A stretch of 64,000 nucleotides of DNA from Mytilisepta virgata (taxonomy: Eukaryota; Mollusca; Bivalvia; Mytilida; Mytilidae): contig CM051521.1 in the NCBI GenBank assembly GCA_028015205.1, positions 129,216,614-129,280,613 of the forward strand, in the 5' to 3' direction. The notes beneath the pieces were generated by a model. It was not told where the DNA came from, did no database searches, and saw only the letters and a list, made by a program, of their open reading frames with translations. Both the position numbers and the translations under genes were made by a program. Shown in pieces: positions 36,751 to 47,930 of the stretch (its first letter is position 1; each line of letters begins with the position of its first letter).

Positions 36751-38490
36751 AAAAACATTTTTCTCTTGGATTCTTGCCTTATATGTTTTTTGTACTGAAT
36801 ATTGTCTTTTGTTGAATTTTTGATACTATTGTTTGTGGAGCCATTTAGTGTTTATGTTATGATGTTGATTCCTGTTGGGGGGCATCAGAGGATGCCCGTA
36901 GATGTAACATGTTTATTCCTACCGAGGGCCACCAGAAGAAGCCTAGATGTATAATAATCTGTTTACTCGTTGAATTCTATCGGATGTTACCACATTGACC
37001 CGTAAACTATATTTTTATTTTGAAAGCCTTTGATGTCGAGGGAAAAACTATTCTTCATAATAAAAATATTAATGCATGTCTTTAGAAATGTCACTCTTAA
37101 TATTGAACCTAATCATAAAGCAATGAAAATGAAAAAGTCAGATTTATGATCATATCATACTGGGTTGCAGGTGCACGGTCGTGTTAAATGAAGCAGACTT
37201 CACGGCAATCAATAAAACGTTTAATTAGCTGTCTTGGTTAAAATGACCAATTGGTTTCAATGCTAGAAATATCACACAAGGTCATTCAAAATCGTCTATT
37301 CTATATTAAAGTCTATTTTTAAAGAAATTAAGTAATCTAGCCTAATTTTTCTTGACATAAACATATAACAGTAAAAGAAATAAAGCAACTTTCTCAAATT
37401 TTTCCAAAATTAATTACTTCAAATTAAAGTGCATTTTATACGATTTCAACATGCTCATAATAAAGCTATTATTATTATTCCAAACACTCCTTTTAACAAT
37501 GGTATATGTTAAGAATATTGTTACATAAAAGATTTTGTTTAAATGATTGCATTTATTGTCAAGTTATATACTACAAGAGAATGGAAAACACGCTGCAATC
37601 CTCAACGTAAAGATCGTGTAGGTTTACTAAATAGAGTCAATAAAAGTTCACAAGACGGACATTATTACACTTGCAAGGTAAAGGAGATTTATAATCAATA
37701 AGAAAGTCAAATAAATATCTCATAATTGCCAATTAAGTACTACAAATCAAAGTTTGACTGTGTCAAAGCACAGTATGACCAGGTGTTTAGTTACGTGGGC
37801 AGGTAAATTGTTTACTTTAAAGATTCGCATCCTTTGACCCATACCAAATAGTTTTATTCGATCTAACGCTCCATTGAAACACAAATTTTGTATAACAGCA
37901 CTTTGGTTTTTTTTTCTACACATGTAGTTCCATAATTTATATTTATTTTTAAATTCAAAGGATAATGCTAAAAAGACAAGAAACATTGTAAACTATCGTG
38001 AGTTAAGCTTCAGGATATTGGGTATACATAAAGGAAACAGCATCCCATTTGACTGAATCTGAGATAAGACGGATAGCATGTACATGTTGCCGTTTCTACT
38101 TTAACGAAGAGAAAAATTCAATACCAACAAGCATTGCTCTGGAAATATTGGTGGCCGGTTCATTTTTAAAAAGCCGATCAAACAATACAATAATTTTAAT
38201 GTGCAATTATGCACTCTTTCGGACAGAAACACATTGTGAAAGCCTCAAAATGAAGACCATAGAAATACTGCTAGTTGATCACGTTTATGTCTGTTCACGA
38301 CAGATTGAAAGTTAATATTTGTATGTACCGTACATGCTAAACATTTAAAGTTAACATTTATACGTCATTAAATCTTTGAGTTCACTTGAAGTTTTAAAAT
38401 CATTCACAGACATTCAACTCAACTGAAGTTGATAATGCAGAATGATTACAAATAAAGAAATGTCAACAATGAAACGCATCCGAAAAACAT
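36751..38490. other. AT-rich stretch, no recognised gene
   Basis: A slightly G-rich segment at 36870-36965 contains two short related phrases (TTGGGGGGCATCAGAGGATG and CCGAGGGCCACCAGAAGAAG, each followed by TAGATGTA), perhaps a decayed duplication of about 60 bp. Otherwise nothing is recognised. Confidence 0.3.
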
Positions 38491-38493
38491 GTA

Positions 38494-39431
38494 TGGCAAG
38501 CCGTTCTCGTCAAAACTATGTTTTAACCCTTTTTTCGAAAAAATTACACACTGAGATTTAAAAACCTAAAATAACACACTGAGAAATCGAAATTAAACAC
38601 TGAGATTAAAAAAATGAAAAACACACATTGAGAAATTAAAATTACAAACTGAGATTTTAAAAAGACACATTGAGATGAAATAAATTGGAAAACACACACT
38701 GAGAATTGTTAATTACATACTGAGATTTCAAAAATACACATTGAGATTAATATGCAAATTACTAATGAATATTCATGAGATGAATAATTCAACAGATTAA
38801 TATCTTGGTCCCTAGAACTCTTGTCATTACAATGAAATGCGGTTCCTTCAACCAACATTCATAATAAATTTCAAGACTTAACATACTTATAATTTTATTA
38901 AAGGTTTTCACCATTTGGTTATATCAGAGACATATAATAAATGCCGTCTCTGGTTATATTTTGTAAAGAGAGAGAGTGGGTATTTTTCTTGTTCTATTGG
39001 TCTTTCACGTTGTATTTCTAATTGATTTTATAAAACATTCGGCGTCAGAGTGAAGGACTAACGAGTTCTGTCCCCTAGTTGTTTTAAGCTTGTAATAGAT
39101 TAAGATAATGTATGCTAATTAGATATGTGCGCATAAAAAATGCGCACAAATCTTAGTGTATAATTTTAAATTCTCAGTGTGTAATTTCAAATTCTCCTGA
39201 GTGTGTGTTTTTCGGTTTATTTCATCTCGGTGTGTCTTTTTGAAATCTCAGTGTGTAATTTTCAACTTTCAGTGTGTGTTTTTCATTTTTCGTAATCTCA
39301 ATGCGTCTTTATGAAATCTCAGTGTGTATTTTTTGGTTTTTTAATCTCAGTGTGTTTTTTTTTTTAAATTCTCAGTGTGTAAAATTTTCGAAAAATGTTT
39401 TAAACATAGTTTTGACGAGAACGGCTTGCCA
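38494..39431. mobile_element. foldback element with TGGCAAGCC termini and ACACTGAGA repeats
   Basis: Both ends read TGGCAAGCCGTTCTCGTC going inward, and this perfect pairing extends through AAAACTATGTTT. TA dinucleotides flank each end (38492-38493, 39432-39433), consistent with a TA target duplication. Each arm is about 270-290 bp. The left arm carries nine irregular copies of a motif like ACACTGAGATTT, and the right arm carries the inverted motif (CTCAGTGTGT) about eight times. The middle (about 38770-39110) is not inverted. A hairpin TGTGCGCAT/ATGCGCACA lies at 39126-39148. There is no transposase frame. It is best read as a non-autonomous DNA transposon or foldback element. The class is inferred from TA flanks only. 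Confidence 0.85.
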
Positions 39432-41670
39432 TAAACATGTTCTATATCCAAACTTACAAAGGATCAAGATCAGGATCGCCAGTGTTTATTTAATCCTCCG
39501 GTATCTGTAGGAATATATAGATTTTAAGATCTACTAATCTGTTACACTATTGACACTGCTAATGAAACAATAGTAACATTGATGACGTGTGAAATCCTGG
39601 ACGACAAATTGTCTTCGAATTGCTAAATACAAGATAAAACCCAATTTTTACATGATAATCTACAATGTGGAAAACATATGTCTGAAATTTCTGTTCAAAA
39701 TAAAAAAAAATGTTCTCCCAAGAAACTGTTGGATGTTAGTCTCAGACAAAAATAGTTGTCATAGAAATCTGACCAGAACGGATGAGTATGATTATGAGAA
39801 TAAGAATTTCTCATCATTTGGCTGACCACTGATTATGTTATTTATCTATTTTACGATCTAATTTACTAAAGCTGTCAAAGGGTTGACATATCAGGACAAT
39901 ATACTGGCCAGTTCCTTTTGTCTTCACTGACCTTCTTGTTATCGCTTATACAAAGGCAAAAAGATAACTCGGACGCCATGTTGATCAATATTGTAATAGA
40001 AACAATATCCAAGTTAGAGGGGAAATATATTTTTAATAAACAAGTCCAGTACATATGTCTCTTTTTCCTTCTTATAATCTGGTTTCAGTTCTGAAATTAT
40101 TGAATATATTGAATTAACTTAAAAAACATTGCGGGTGCTATAACTTACATTAATTTGTATGATGATACCCATACATGCCCTTTTGTCTGATTAGACCGCT
40201 CACATAAAAAATATTGTCCTTGTGAGGGATTTAATTTTTTCAAGATCACAAGAGAAATTCCTGAATTTATGCATCAGTTTCCATTAAATTTTCTCTTTTT
40301 GTCATTATCTTAATTTTATAAACTGAAGGAATATGGAAATGATTCTACATTGATATAATTTTTTTCCACGATGAAATTAATTCAATCCTTTGCAATGATG
40401 CTTTACTTCAAAGCAGATCTATACGCTGTAATAGATATTTCCAAAGAATGATGAAACATTTTCAAACCTTAAATTAATTCTTATATCTTCTTTAATTTAT
40501 CGATGAAAGAATATTACAGGAATACTTTATATTGTGATTTCATGTAATGTTAATATGCTGGTGTTCATTTTCTTTTAGTTATGAGACCAACGAGTTAGCT
40601 GGATTAATTTATACTTGTTTAGAATACACCATACAAAAAACTGTCACCCAGCAGTCTACATAGTTCTTGACCTTCGTCAGTGACTGTAGGCCATTTCTTA
40701 TTAAAGTCACTGCAGAATTTTAGCTTGACCGAATCATTCCGCGATAACGCTGATGAAACTTTCCAAGCATGCATGATAATAGATAGTTTTGTGACAGGTT
40801 ACTGTTAATGTCGATTTTACCACTTACAGTTAATTACATCCGTAATCCTTTTGTTCGATGTAACGTATTATTTCTCGTGGACGGCATGGTAGATAAGACA
40901 AACTGCTGACAGGGTTGTTCCATAATTATTACGATTCATTTAGTGCTATGTATATATAACTTTAAACGGAAACAGTAAAGACAAAAATATACCACTATGC
41001 ATGAAGTTTCCATGTTGGATAAATCATTTTAGAGCGAATGACTGTCTGAAATACTTAGAGATATTGGAGTCAAATCCCAAGTAATTGGTTTCGCATGTTA
41101 AATCAGTAAAAAAGCTAATTTTCCTAAAACCACAAGCAATAGTGTCGACTGGAAAGTTGACAAATCTTCCTTATCATCTTATTAAACAAAGCCAGAGTGC
41201 TCAAATGGTTATTGGTAACTTTTGGTTAAAGTTGAAAAATTGTTCAGTCATGAAAGGTGTAAAACTTATATTAACTTTCGAGGACTTGAATTTCATTCAT
41301 GAAAAGCTACATAAAAGTGTATATATGAGAATGGTATATACCAATTATTGCAGATATCTTCACAATGTAGTTACTGTCAACAAACCCAAAAACAGGCACC
41401 ATACCTTGTGTAAAAGGACAACAGTTTTAATACTATACTTTTTTCGATCTAACATTTTCTATGGAGATTGACAGGATGTATACTAAAATGATCGATATAA
41501 AGATTTTCCTATATGAACATAATAATATGCAAGAAGACGTCTCTAACTTTAAGAATAATAAAAAGGAAAATATGATTAAAGTATGCGGTTATGATAAATC
41601 TTTATGCCAAACCTGGAGAGTTAAAATTTTCAATACCCTTTCGCGTATACTACCGGATTACAATTCACTT

Positions 41671-41715
41671 TTATGACGACATGCCATTAAAGGATTTGAA
41701 GGGATGATATATCTG
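41671..41715 (+). repeat. dispersed repeat fragment, partner at 22.91 kb
   Basis: TATGACGACATGCCATTAAA and ATGATATATCTG match 22907-22955 with several differences. The following 80 bp look related to the same unidentified repeat by composition only. Confidence 0.4.
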
Positions 41716-42046
41716 GCTCTTATATGTACAATAATGCGACATGAGCTATTAGCGAGCTTCTTTTAATCAACTTTAGTCTGCAGTAAATCTGTTACTCATC
41801 ACACTGCATTCGTTTATATTTAGAGAGGAAAGATAGAAGGAAGGTATAAGTTTCAATAAGATAAACCAGAAGTTCTGGTCCCAGTCGGACTATCCTGATC
41901 CTCTGTTGATTTGTGCTCTTTGTCATAACAGTTTTCTTATGCTAGACAAAGTGTTCATGGATGTGTCTGTCATTGTTGACCTTTCCTGTTATTTCATTCT
42001 CACATAAATAATTATTTAACAGTAATCTGTTAATATAAGTATGTAT

Positions 42047-42104
42047 ACTTTATCATCCAGGGTATTATGTCTACACTTTATCATCCAGTGTATTATGTCT
42101 AATT
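42047..42104. repeat. 29-bp direct near-duplication
   Basis: ACTTTATCATCCAG(G/T)GTATT and the following ATGTCT occur twice in tandem with one or two differences. Confidence 0.85.
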
Positions 42105-42548
42105 GTCTGCCTTTAAATTAATGTAACTGGCATTTTGTCATCGCCGCCGCCCTTTTAAATTAATTCAAACGCAATTATTCTAAAAACCAAACGATACAGG
42201 AAATATTTTTTTATATATTAATTATAGGAACATGATACCGTATTGTTTATACTCCTATATTTTTAAAGCCTTGTGTAACGGTTACCAATGAATTACCAAT
42301 GGAACCGCTTATATATATGTCAATGCTAAGAGTCGTTCTGATAGTACATACAGTATAAACGTTTGGCTCGTAGTTTCAAAGTATTATATAGACTTTCATG
42401 GCACCTTTATCTACTTTTTTTAAGTATTGTGGCATTACATTAGTGTGTTATGAAAGATGCCTTTTATTAAAAGTTACTTTTTCTTCAAATTACACAATCC
42501 ACAAAACGTTCTCTTAAACGTACATCGTCATATTGTGCACTTAATGAT

Positions 42549-42583
42549 TGCCACTGGACGTTAAACAATAATTCTTCCATCTT
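42549..42583 (+). mobile_element. SINE tail fragment
   Basis: TGCCACTGGACGTTAAACAA and the next 15 bases match the tail of the SINE at 36.4 kb (read on its minus strand) with two mismatches over 35 bp. No head or body could be aligned upstream, so only the 3' end remains. Confidence 0.75.
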
Positions 42584-43308
42584 AAAGGTACAAATTATGG
42601 TCATATCTGTTAGATTCAACATAATTGGGCAAAATCATCTTTATAATTAACAATATATACTGTCTTGTGGTGTTCATATCTCCTGACACTAATACTCCAA
42701 ATTATACCCATTGCTTGTTATACATGATAAGGTATTTTGCTTAACAATATCTATTGAACAAAATTCTATCATGAGCTCCTTAAATTGTTATACACGTATT
42801 TCAGTCTCACTTATTTTTACCACAGTCCAATTATCTTCACCTGTTAGTGTTCCTTGGTGTGAAAATTTGTTTAAATGAGCTTTATTTTCAAATGGAATAG
42901 AAAATCTTCCCATGGAATAAAACATCAAAATTTCCTGTTACATGTGTTAATTGTACAAACTGTGATATCTTTCAGTCATTGTAAGACCGATGGACAATTA
43001 CAAGGTAAAAGATGGATACTCCGGACATTTTAACTTTAATGAGAAACAAGACGACGCTCACGCAAATTTTAGTCCCTGAAAAGATGTATCCCTTTAAATT
43101 ATTTGAATAAATTTTTTTCTGTACAATAAATACATATACAAACTTTAAACTTCGACTAGGCTTTTTCCTTATAGGAGTTTGCAATCTATAGACTGGTGTT
43201 GCAAGTTTGTCTTTATTATATTGTTGAATATACCGATTAGGACAAAGTATTTTAAAGAGAATGAACAAAAACTAAGTATGTTGCGAAACAGCTCATGCGA
43301 CAATAGAT

Positions 43309-43620
43309 AACAAGAAAAATAAATGGAAATGGTGAGCTGTCAAAAGGGGCGTAAAACGACTAAAATGTATGAAATACACACTCTAATTGTCTACACTCTC
43401 GCTCTGGGTTTCAAAGAGTCAAAACCTTTTTATTTTTATTTTTTTACATGCTCGTGTTCAAGACCATATTGGTCGAAACGTTGGGTACTTTTAACTTTTT
43501 AGTTTGTTCTTGTTTTTTTACGATTTTATATTTGGTTTTGTTCGACTTGTGTATTTCATACATTTTAGTCGTTTTACGCCCTATTGACAGCTTACCATTT
43601 CCATTTCTTTTTCTTGTTTT
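43309..43620. mobile_element. MITE-like element with about 70-bp terminal inverted repeats
   Basis: The left arm (43309-43378) holds GAGCTGTCAAAAGGGGCGTA and AACGACTAAAATGTATGAAA. The right arm (43549-43620) holds the inverted copy with about five differences (TTTCATACATTTTAGTCGTT, then TACGCCCTATTGACAGCTTA). The two arms enclose about 170 bp of T-rich sequence with no transposase. The borders are taken from where pairing (ACAAGAAAAA) fades. An open frame at 43448-43750 overlaps the right arm and is not credible as a gene. Confidence 0.85.
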
Positions 43621-43624
43621 AAAG

Positions 43625-44865
43625 AGAGAAAGTTTAATGGGTTCCGATTTAAGAAATCCTTATAGAAAATTCAGGATTATAGATATAACTTTTGGTGGAT
43701 GTGTATGCTGTATTTTATTTAGGCCTAACTTTAGAAGAAAAGTTACTTAAAAAAAATTCAAGCCAAAACAAAAGAGAAATTACCAACGTACGATACCATT
43801 TCAGTCTTGCAAAGAGGGGACATAACTTTTCTAAAGTGCCTCGAAATGATATTAAGTACGTTTATCTAAATAAGAAAATTGTTATCTGATATAAACCCAT
43901 ACAAACACTTGGCTGTTTCCAAAAAAAAAAAAATGTAATGCTTTAATTTGGTTCTAAATTCATCATTACTTACCTGTCATGTATTAAACTGCTTTTCTTC
44001 AATTAGTTTTCCTTCAGGAAAAAAAACCATCACAGAAAATCATTCTTATCGGTGAAATTATATATTTCCAGGTAATATATCCTTATTTAATATGCTGTTA
44101 CAGTATTTGATCAGCTTTGCACTAATGTGAGTATTGTCAACACTTCATACAATCAATAAACATTTGTTCAAGAAATTTAAATGCTCTTCGTATAATGTCA
44201 AGTTACAGATGTCTCCTCGTGAATGAAGCAGAAATATTGACTGACATGATTAGCCAATCAAATAATCGTTATAAGATATCAATGAGTTTATTGGTTGAAG
44301 AAAATGTTCCGTTTGATTATATAAAATCTACCCTTATTTTAAACTGTGGTCTTTAATGTCAAAATCATGTTAGCACAATTAATGGTTTTATATTACACAA
44401 GAGTGAATAAAATGAATTCTAGCAGTTATGCTATACGAATTTCAGACATTCACTCAGATACACGAGAAAATGTCAGTAGAAAAAAGAGTATGAAATACTT
44501 TGATAAGTAACATTTTTATTGAGTTTGTAAAATTCTAAAAATATTGCCTATACGATTATACACATTTCAACATTTCAACATAACAGCTCCTCCTTGATTG
44601 TCACCTTAATTGCGGCATTGTATATGGTGAATTTTACGTAAAATTAGAGCCAACATTATGACAGTGGCGTAACTCGCCTCTTTCTAAAGGTTTAGGTAAA
44701 CAGTTCTTTAACCTTTCAATAAAGATATGGATAAAAGATTATTTAAGGAATTCAGATCATACAACATGCCATTTATGATCTTGACATGATCCTGAGATTG
44801 GAATAAATCTTTTAAAGACATACATAATGGCTATATTTTAAAAGGCCATTTTTGCGTTAACTGAT
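43625..44865. other. AT-rich stretch, nothing recognised
   Basis: A poly-A run lies near 43920-43933. The sequence just before 44866 does not continue the reverse-transcriptase homology, so the retroelement copy seems to begin near there. No gene is seen. Confidence 0.3.
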
Positions 44866-45639
44866 ATTGCACTTTGATTCCAGTTCCGTTCGCTATGGAG
44901 ATTCCGTATATCGCCAAGTTATCGGAATTCCAATGGGGAATAACTGTGCACCACTTACTGCGGACATGTTTCTGTATTGTTACGAATCACAATTTATGTC
45001 TAAAATCAGCAAAGACCCAACGAAACAATATATGATAATTAAATTTAGATATTTGGATGATATTTTGGCTCTCAATAATGACGACTTCAGAATGTACACT
45101 AAAGAGATTTATCCTGTTGAACTTACTTTAAATAAAGCTAATACTACCACTGCCCTTTCCTGGATCTTGGTATTTATATCTCTAACGGGAAGCTTAATAC
45201 TAAAATTTACGATAAGAGAGATGATTGTTCACTTCCTATCGTAAATTATCAGTTTTTAGATGGTGACGTTCCCTTGGCACCATCGTATGGTGTTTATATA
45301 TCTCAACTTGTTCGATTCGCTCGTGGCATATGTAACAACGTATTTGATTTTAACGAAAGGAATCTCTGTATTACTGAAAAATTATTACACCAGGGTTTCC
45401 GATATCACAAACTTGTCGGAACTTTTATCATCGGTACAAGGACATCATTCGTTAATATAAATCAACGTGCGGACATCTTATATGTTCAGGTATTTCATAT
45501 CCCATCTGAAAAGCTAATCAAACCTTTAAACAGACTTATAAACAAGGGATATAGTTACGATACTGTTATCAAGTCATTAAAGGTGGCATTTTTTGGAATT
45601 AGTATTGATTCACTCATAGGGTCTTTGCATCGGAAATAA
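44866..45639 (+). pseudogene. decayed reverse transcriptase fragment with a frameshift
   Basis: The first frame (44867-45244) contains YRQVIGIPMGNNCAPL and RYLDDILAL, the latter holding the catalytic YxDD-type motif of reverse transcriptases. Around 45150 the coding sense moves to another frame, which reads CPFLDLGIYISNG and continues through YGVYISQLVRFAR and NERNLCITEKLLHQGFRYHKL to a stop at 45637-45639. The fragment begins within the RT fingers/palm, so the 5' part is missing. The IGIPMGxNCAPL signature differs from the LINE at 15.6 kb and belongs to another retroelement group. A Penelope-like assignment is possible but unproven, and no GIY-YIG endonuclease is visible. The 3' tail follows directly. 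The copy is dead. Confidence 0.8.
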
Positions 45640-46301
45640 ACACATTTATTCTAAAACCAGTTATTGGCATGATACGGGTTATGTTCTTCTCGTATAAATT
45701 ATGATGACATGACTCTGTACTAAACACCTAACGGGAGGGATTGTGGCTGATTTTCTATATGATAGGGACATAATCTTTTGATCAGTTTAATTGAGGTCTG
45801 GAGCTGGCATGTCAGTAACTGCTAGTAGCCCTTTGTTAATTTATATTGATCATTGTCATTTTGCTTAGTTTCTTCTGTTACCTTTTCTAGCATCTTACTT
45901 GGACTTCTTTTGGACTGAGTTTTATTGTGCGTATCGCTGTGTAGTTGTTTATTCCACATTGGCGATAGAGGTATTGGGGGGAAGGTTGAGATCTCACAAA
46001 ACATGTTTTACCCCGCATTTTTTGTGCCTGTCTCAAGTCAGGAACATCTACAAAAATGTAACCTTTGTTAGTCTTGTGTGTTTTTTAATTTTTGTTCATT
46101 TGTATGCATTTTCGGAGTTTAGTGTTGCGTCCATTTTGCTGAACTAGTATTCATTATTGTTTAGGGGCCAGCTGAAGCCGGTTCCGGGTGCGGGATTTTC
46201 TCGCTGCGTTGAAGACCCATTGGTGGTCTTGGACTGTTTTCTGCTCTTTGATCGGGTTGCTGTCTCTTTGACATATTCCCCGTTTCCACTCTCTATTTTA
46301 T
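45640..46301 (+). mobile_element. 3' tail of the decayed retroelement (tail family C, longest copy)
   Basis: About 660 bp follows the RT fragment and ends near CCACTCTCTATTTTAT. Portions of it recur at 6452-6830 (-) and 9042-9178 (+), all anchored at the same 3' end and differing in 5' extent. That pattern is typical of target-primed insertion with 5' truncation. Short frames on both strands here are incidental. Confidence 0.8.
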
Positions 46302-46304
46302 CGC

Positions 46305-47660
46305 ACTACAAAAAAAATAAATAACTGAATGTTAAAAGTGATCCTGGACTCAAAATATATTTTCAAAGTTTTTCAAAAGAAGCGATTGGATTTCAGAAAA
46401 TATTGTTTATTCAATAAACATTCAATCATTTCAAATGAAAGTATAGTTTGCAGTCTTCATGCAAAAGTTATCGCTGATATATTTTAAATAATTTTATTTG
46501 ATTGAACGTGGGCAAATGAGATCATATATAGATAACGAGGTTCTATCAATAATCTATAAACTTTCACATGGATGACGTTTTGAATCGAGTTATTTTCGGA
46601 CTTTTACCTTATTACATGTATATATATTATAAAAACTTTTCCAATAGGAGACATGGAAAAGGTTATGCTTAGTTCTTTTTCCAGATATCTCATTTTGTCT
46701 AGGAGTTCTGGAACCAGTGGAAATGGTGATATGTAAATACCATTATAAAAATAGATTAAAAACGTCTGTTTTCATTGGTCAATTTTAAACATGTTCAAAA
46801 TTGTTTAGGTGAGACAACAGCCTCACTGCCTCAATGGAAGACACGAAGAGAAAGGCAAAAATTCCAGGTAAGAAAACCCTATACTGATAGAGAGACTAAA
46901 AAACTAACCCCAAAAGGTATATAAATTTTAAAACTATTATACGGTCAGTTTCTGTATTTGTCGACCGAAAGAAAAACAATAACGTAAATGAATAATCAAG
47001 GCTGAATGAAGTGGAAAAAACAACTTCTAATTCATAAACGTGAAATGCAATAATTCCTTCGAAATTCTAAATATGGTCTTTTACGTTGGTTCTCAATGTG
47101 ATGTATTTTTTTGGATTAACGAATATATATAGCTCACGGTTTCTGTTCAGAAAAGTATGCAATCCGTACATCTGAATCAGTTCTATTTTCAAAACATGAA
47201 ATTCCCTAAATTGAACGTAACAATTTTTCACATTACATAACAATGGCAAAGTTTCCAAAAGTGTGAATTTGTCAAACTCTCGTTACAACAAATAATTACT
47301 GAAGATATTGTTTAGAAACATTATTTGGCTAAAAGCTATGGCTTCCCCCCACGAGAATATGGATTGCATGTTACTACGCAATTCATTATATTTTGTGAAA
47401 CTAGTTTTTATACTGTAAATATAGAGCTTTTACACTGGTGAGGTTTGTTCATATTGTGCATCCGCTAAAACGTTATCATTGCAAGTCACCTCTATTGACT
47501 TTCCTGGAGTTTTATTTTTAGAATTGAAGTATTACAATGTTGTCTATACATGTAATAAAATTTAATACACTATATAGATATGCATTTTGACATGCCCTTT
47601 AACATTTGGGTGCGCATTTAGTGCAAAAACGTTTAAAAGCAACGAAACTAGAATAAATTC
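46305..47660. other. AT-rich stretch with one exon-like island
   Basis: Apart from the island at 46809-46867, listed separately, no gene or repeat is recognised. Confidence 0.3.
46809..46867 (+). other. candidate short internal exon (splice-site and composition evidence)
   Basis: A 59-base segment with clearly higher G+C than its surroundings lies between a TTGTTTAG acceptor preceded by T-rich sequence and a CCAG|GTAAGA donor. Two phases are open, reading ETTASLPQWKTRRERQKFQ or VRQQPHCLNGRHEEKGKNS. I recognise neither. It could be an exon of a gene with long introns, a non-coding exon or chance. Confidence 0.25.
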
Positions 47661-47666
47661 CATGGT

Positions 47667-47930
47667 ACCAATCTTGTGCACATTTGTCTATATATTTAGT
47701 TGTGCTCAAGGCCTAAATTTTGAAAAACAAAAACTGTAATCCAAAATGATAAAGGGCAAATTTAAAAATGCCACAATTACCAAAAGGGTAAAGTAAATAC
47801 CATATAAGGACAGAGGGATGCACGAGAGGGATACTATAAATAGAACAGGGGTTAAAACCAGATAACAAGGAAGTGTACATCATAAACATTATCAAATTTA
47901 AAATGTTATGTAAAGATCTTGGCAGCATCA
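47667..47930 (+). repeat. copy of dispersed repeat family A
   Basis: GGTACCAATCTTGTGCACATT, then AGTTGTGCTCAAGGCCTAAA, AATGCCACAATTACC, AAAGGGTAAAGTAA and AGGACAGAGGGATG follow the family A order. The CATCAG part of the head is altered, and the 3' third is missing or too diverged to see. Confidence 0.65.

Larger units (their letters stand above)
39435..43305. other. AT-rich stretch, no recognised gene
   Basis: A frame of 128 codons at 41085-41471 (+) and one of 71 codons at 41461-41676 have no ATG-supported start or recognisable motif. The second runs up to the repeat fragment at 41671-41715. A 29-bp near-duplication (CTTTATCATCCAG phrase) lies at 42047-42104, and a SINE tail at 42549-42583. 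No gene can be supported. Confidence 0.3.

Noticed and set aside
41085..41471. Open frame of 128 codons on the + strand
   Set aside because: It begins with a non-ATG codon, has no recognisable domain, and lies near decayed repeats. It was not accepted as a gene.
43448..43750. Open frame of 100 codons with a hydrophobic start
   Set aside because: It runs across the T-rich core and right arm of a MITE-like element and has no independent support as a membrane protein.
45822..46147. Short frames on both strands after the RT fragment
   Set aside because: They lie within the retroelement 3' tail, which is non-coding in the solo copies as well.
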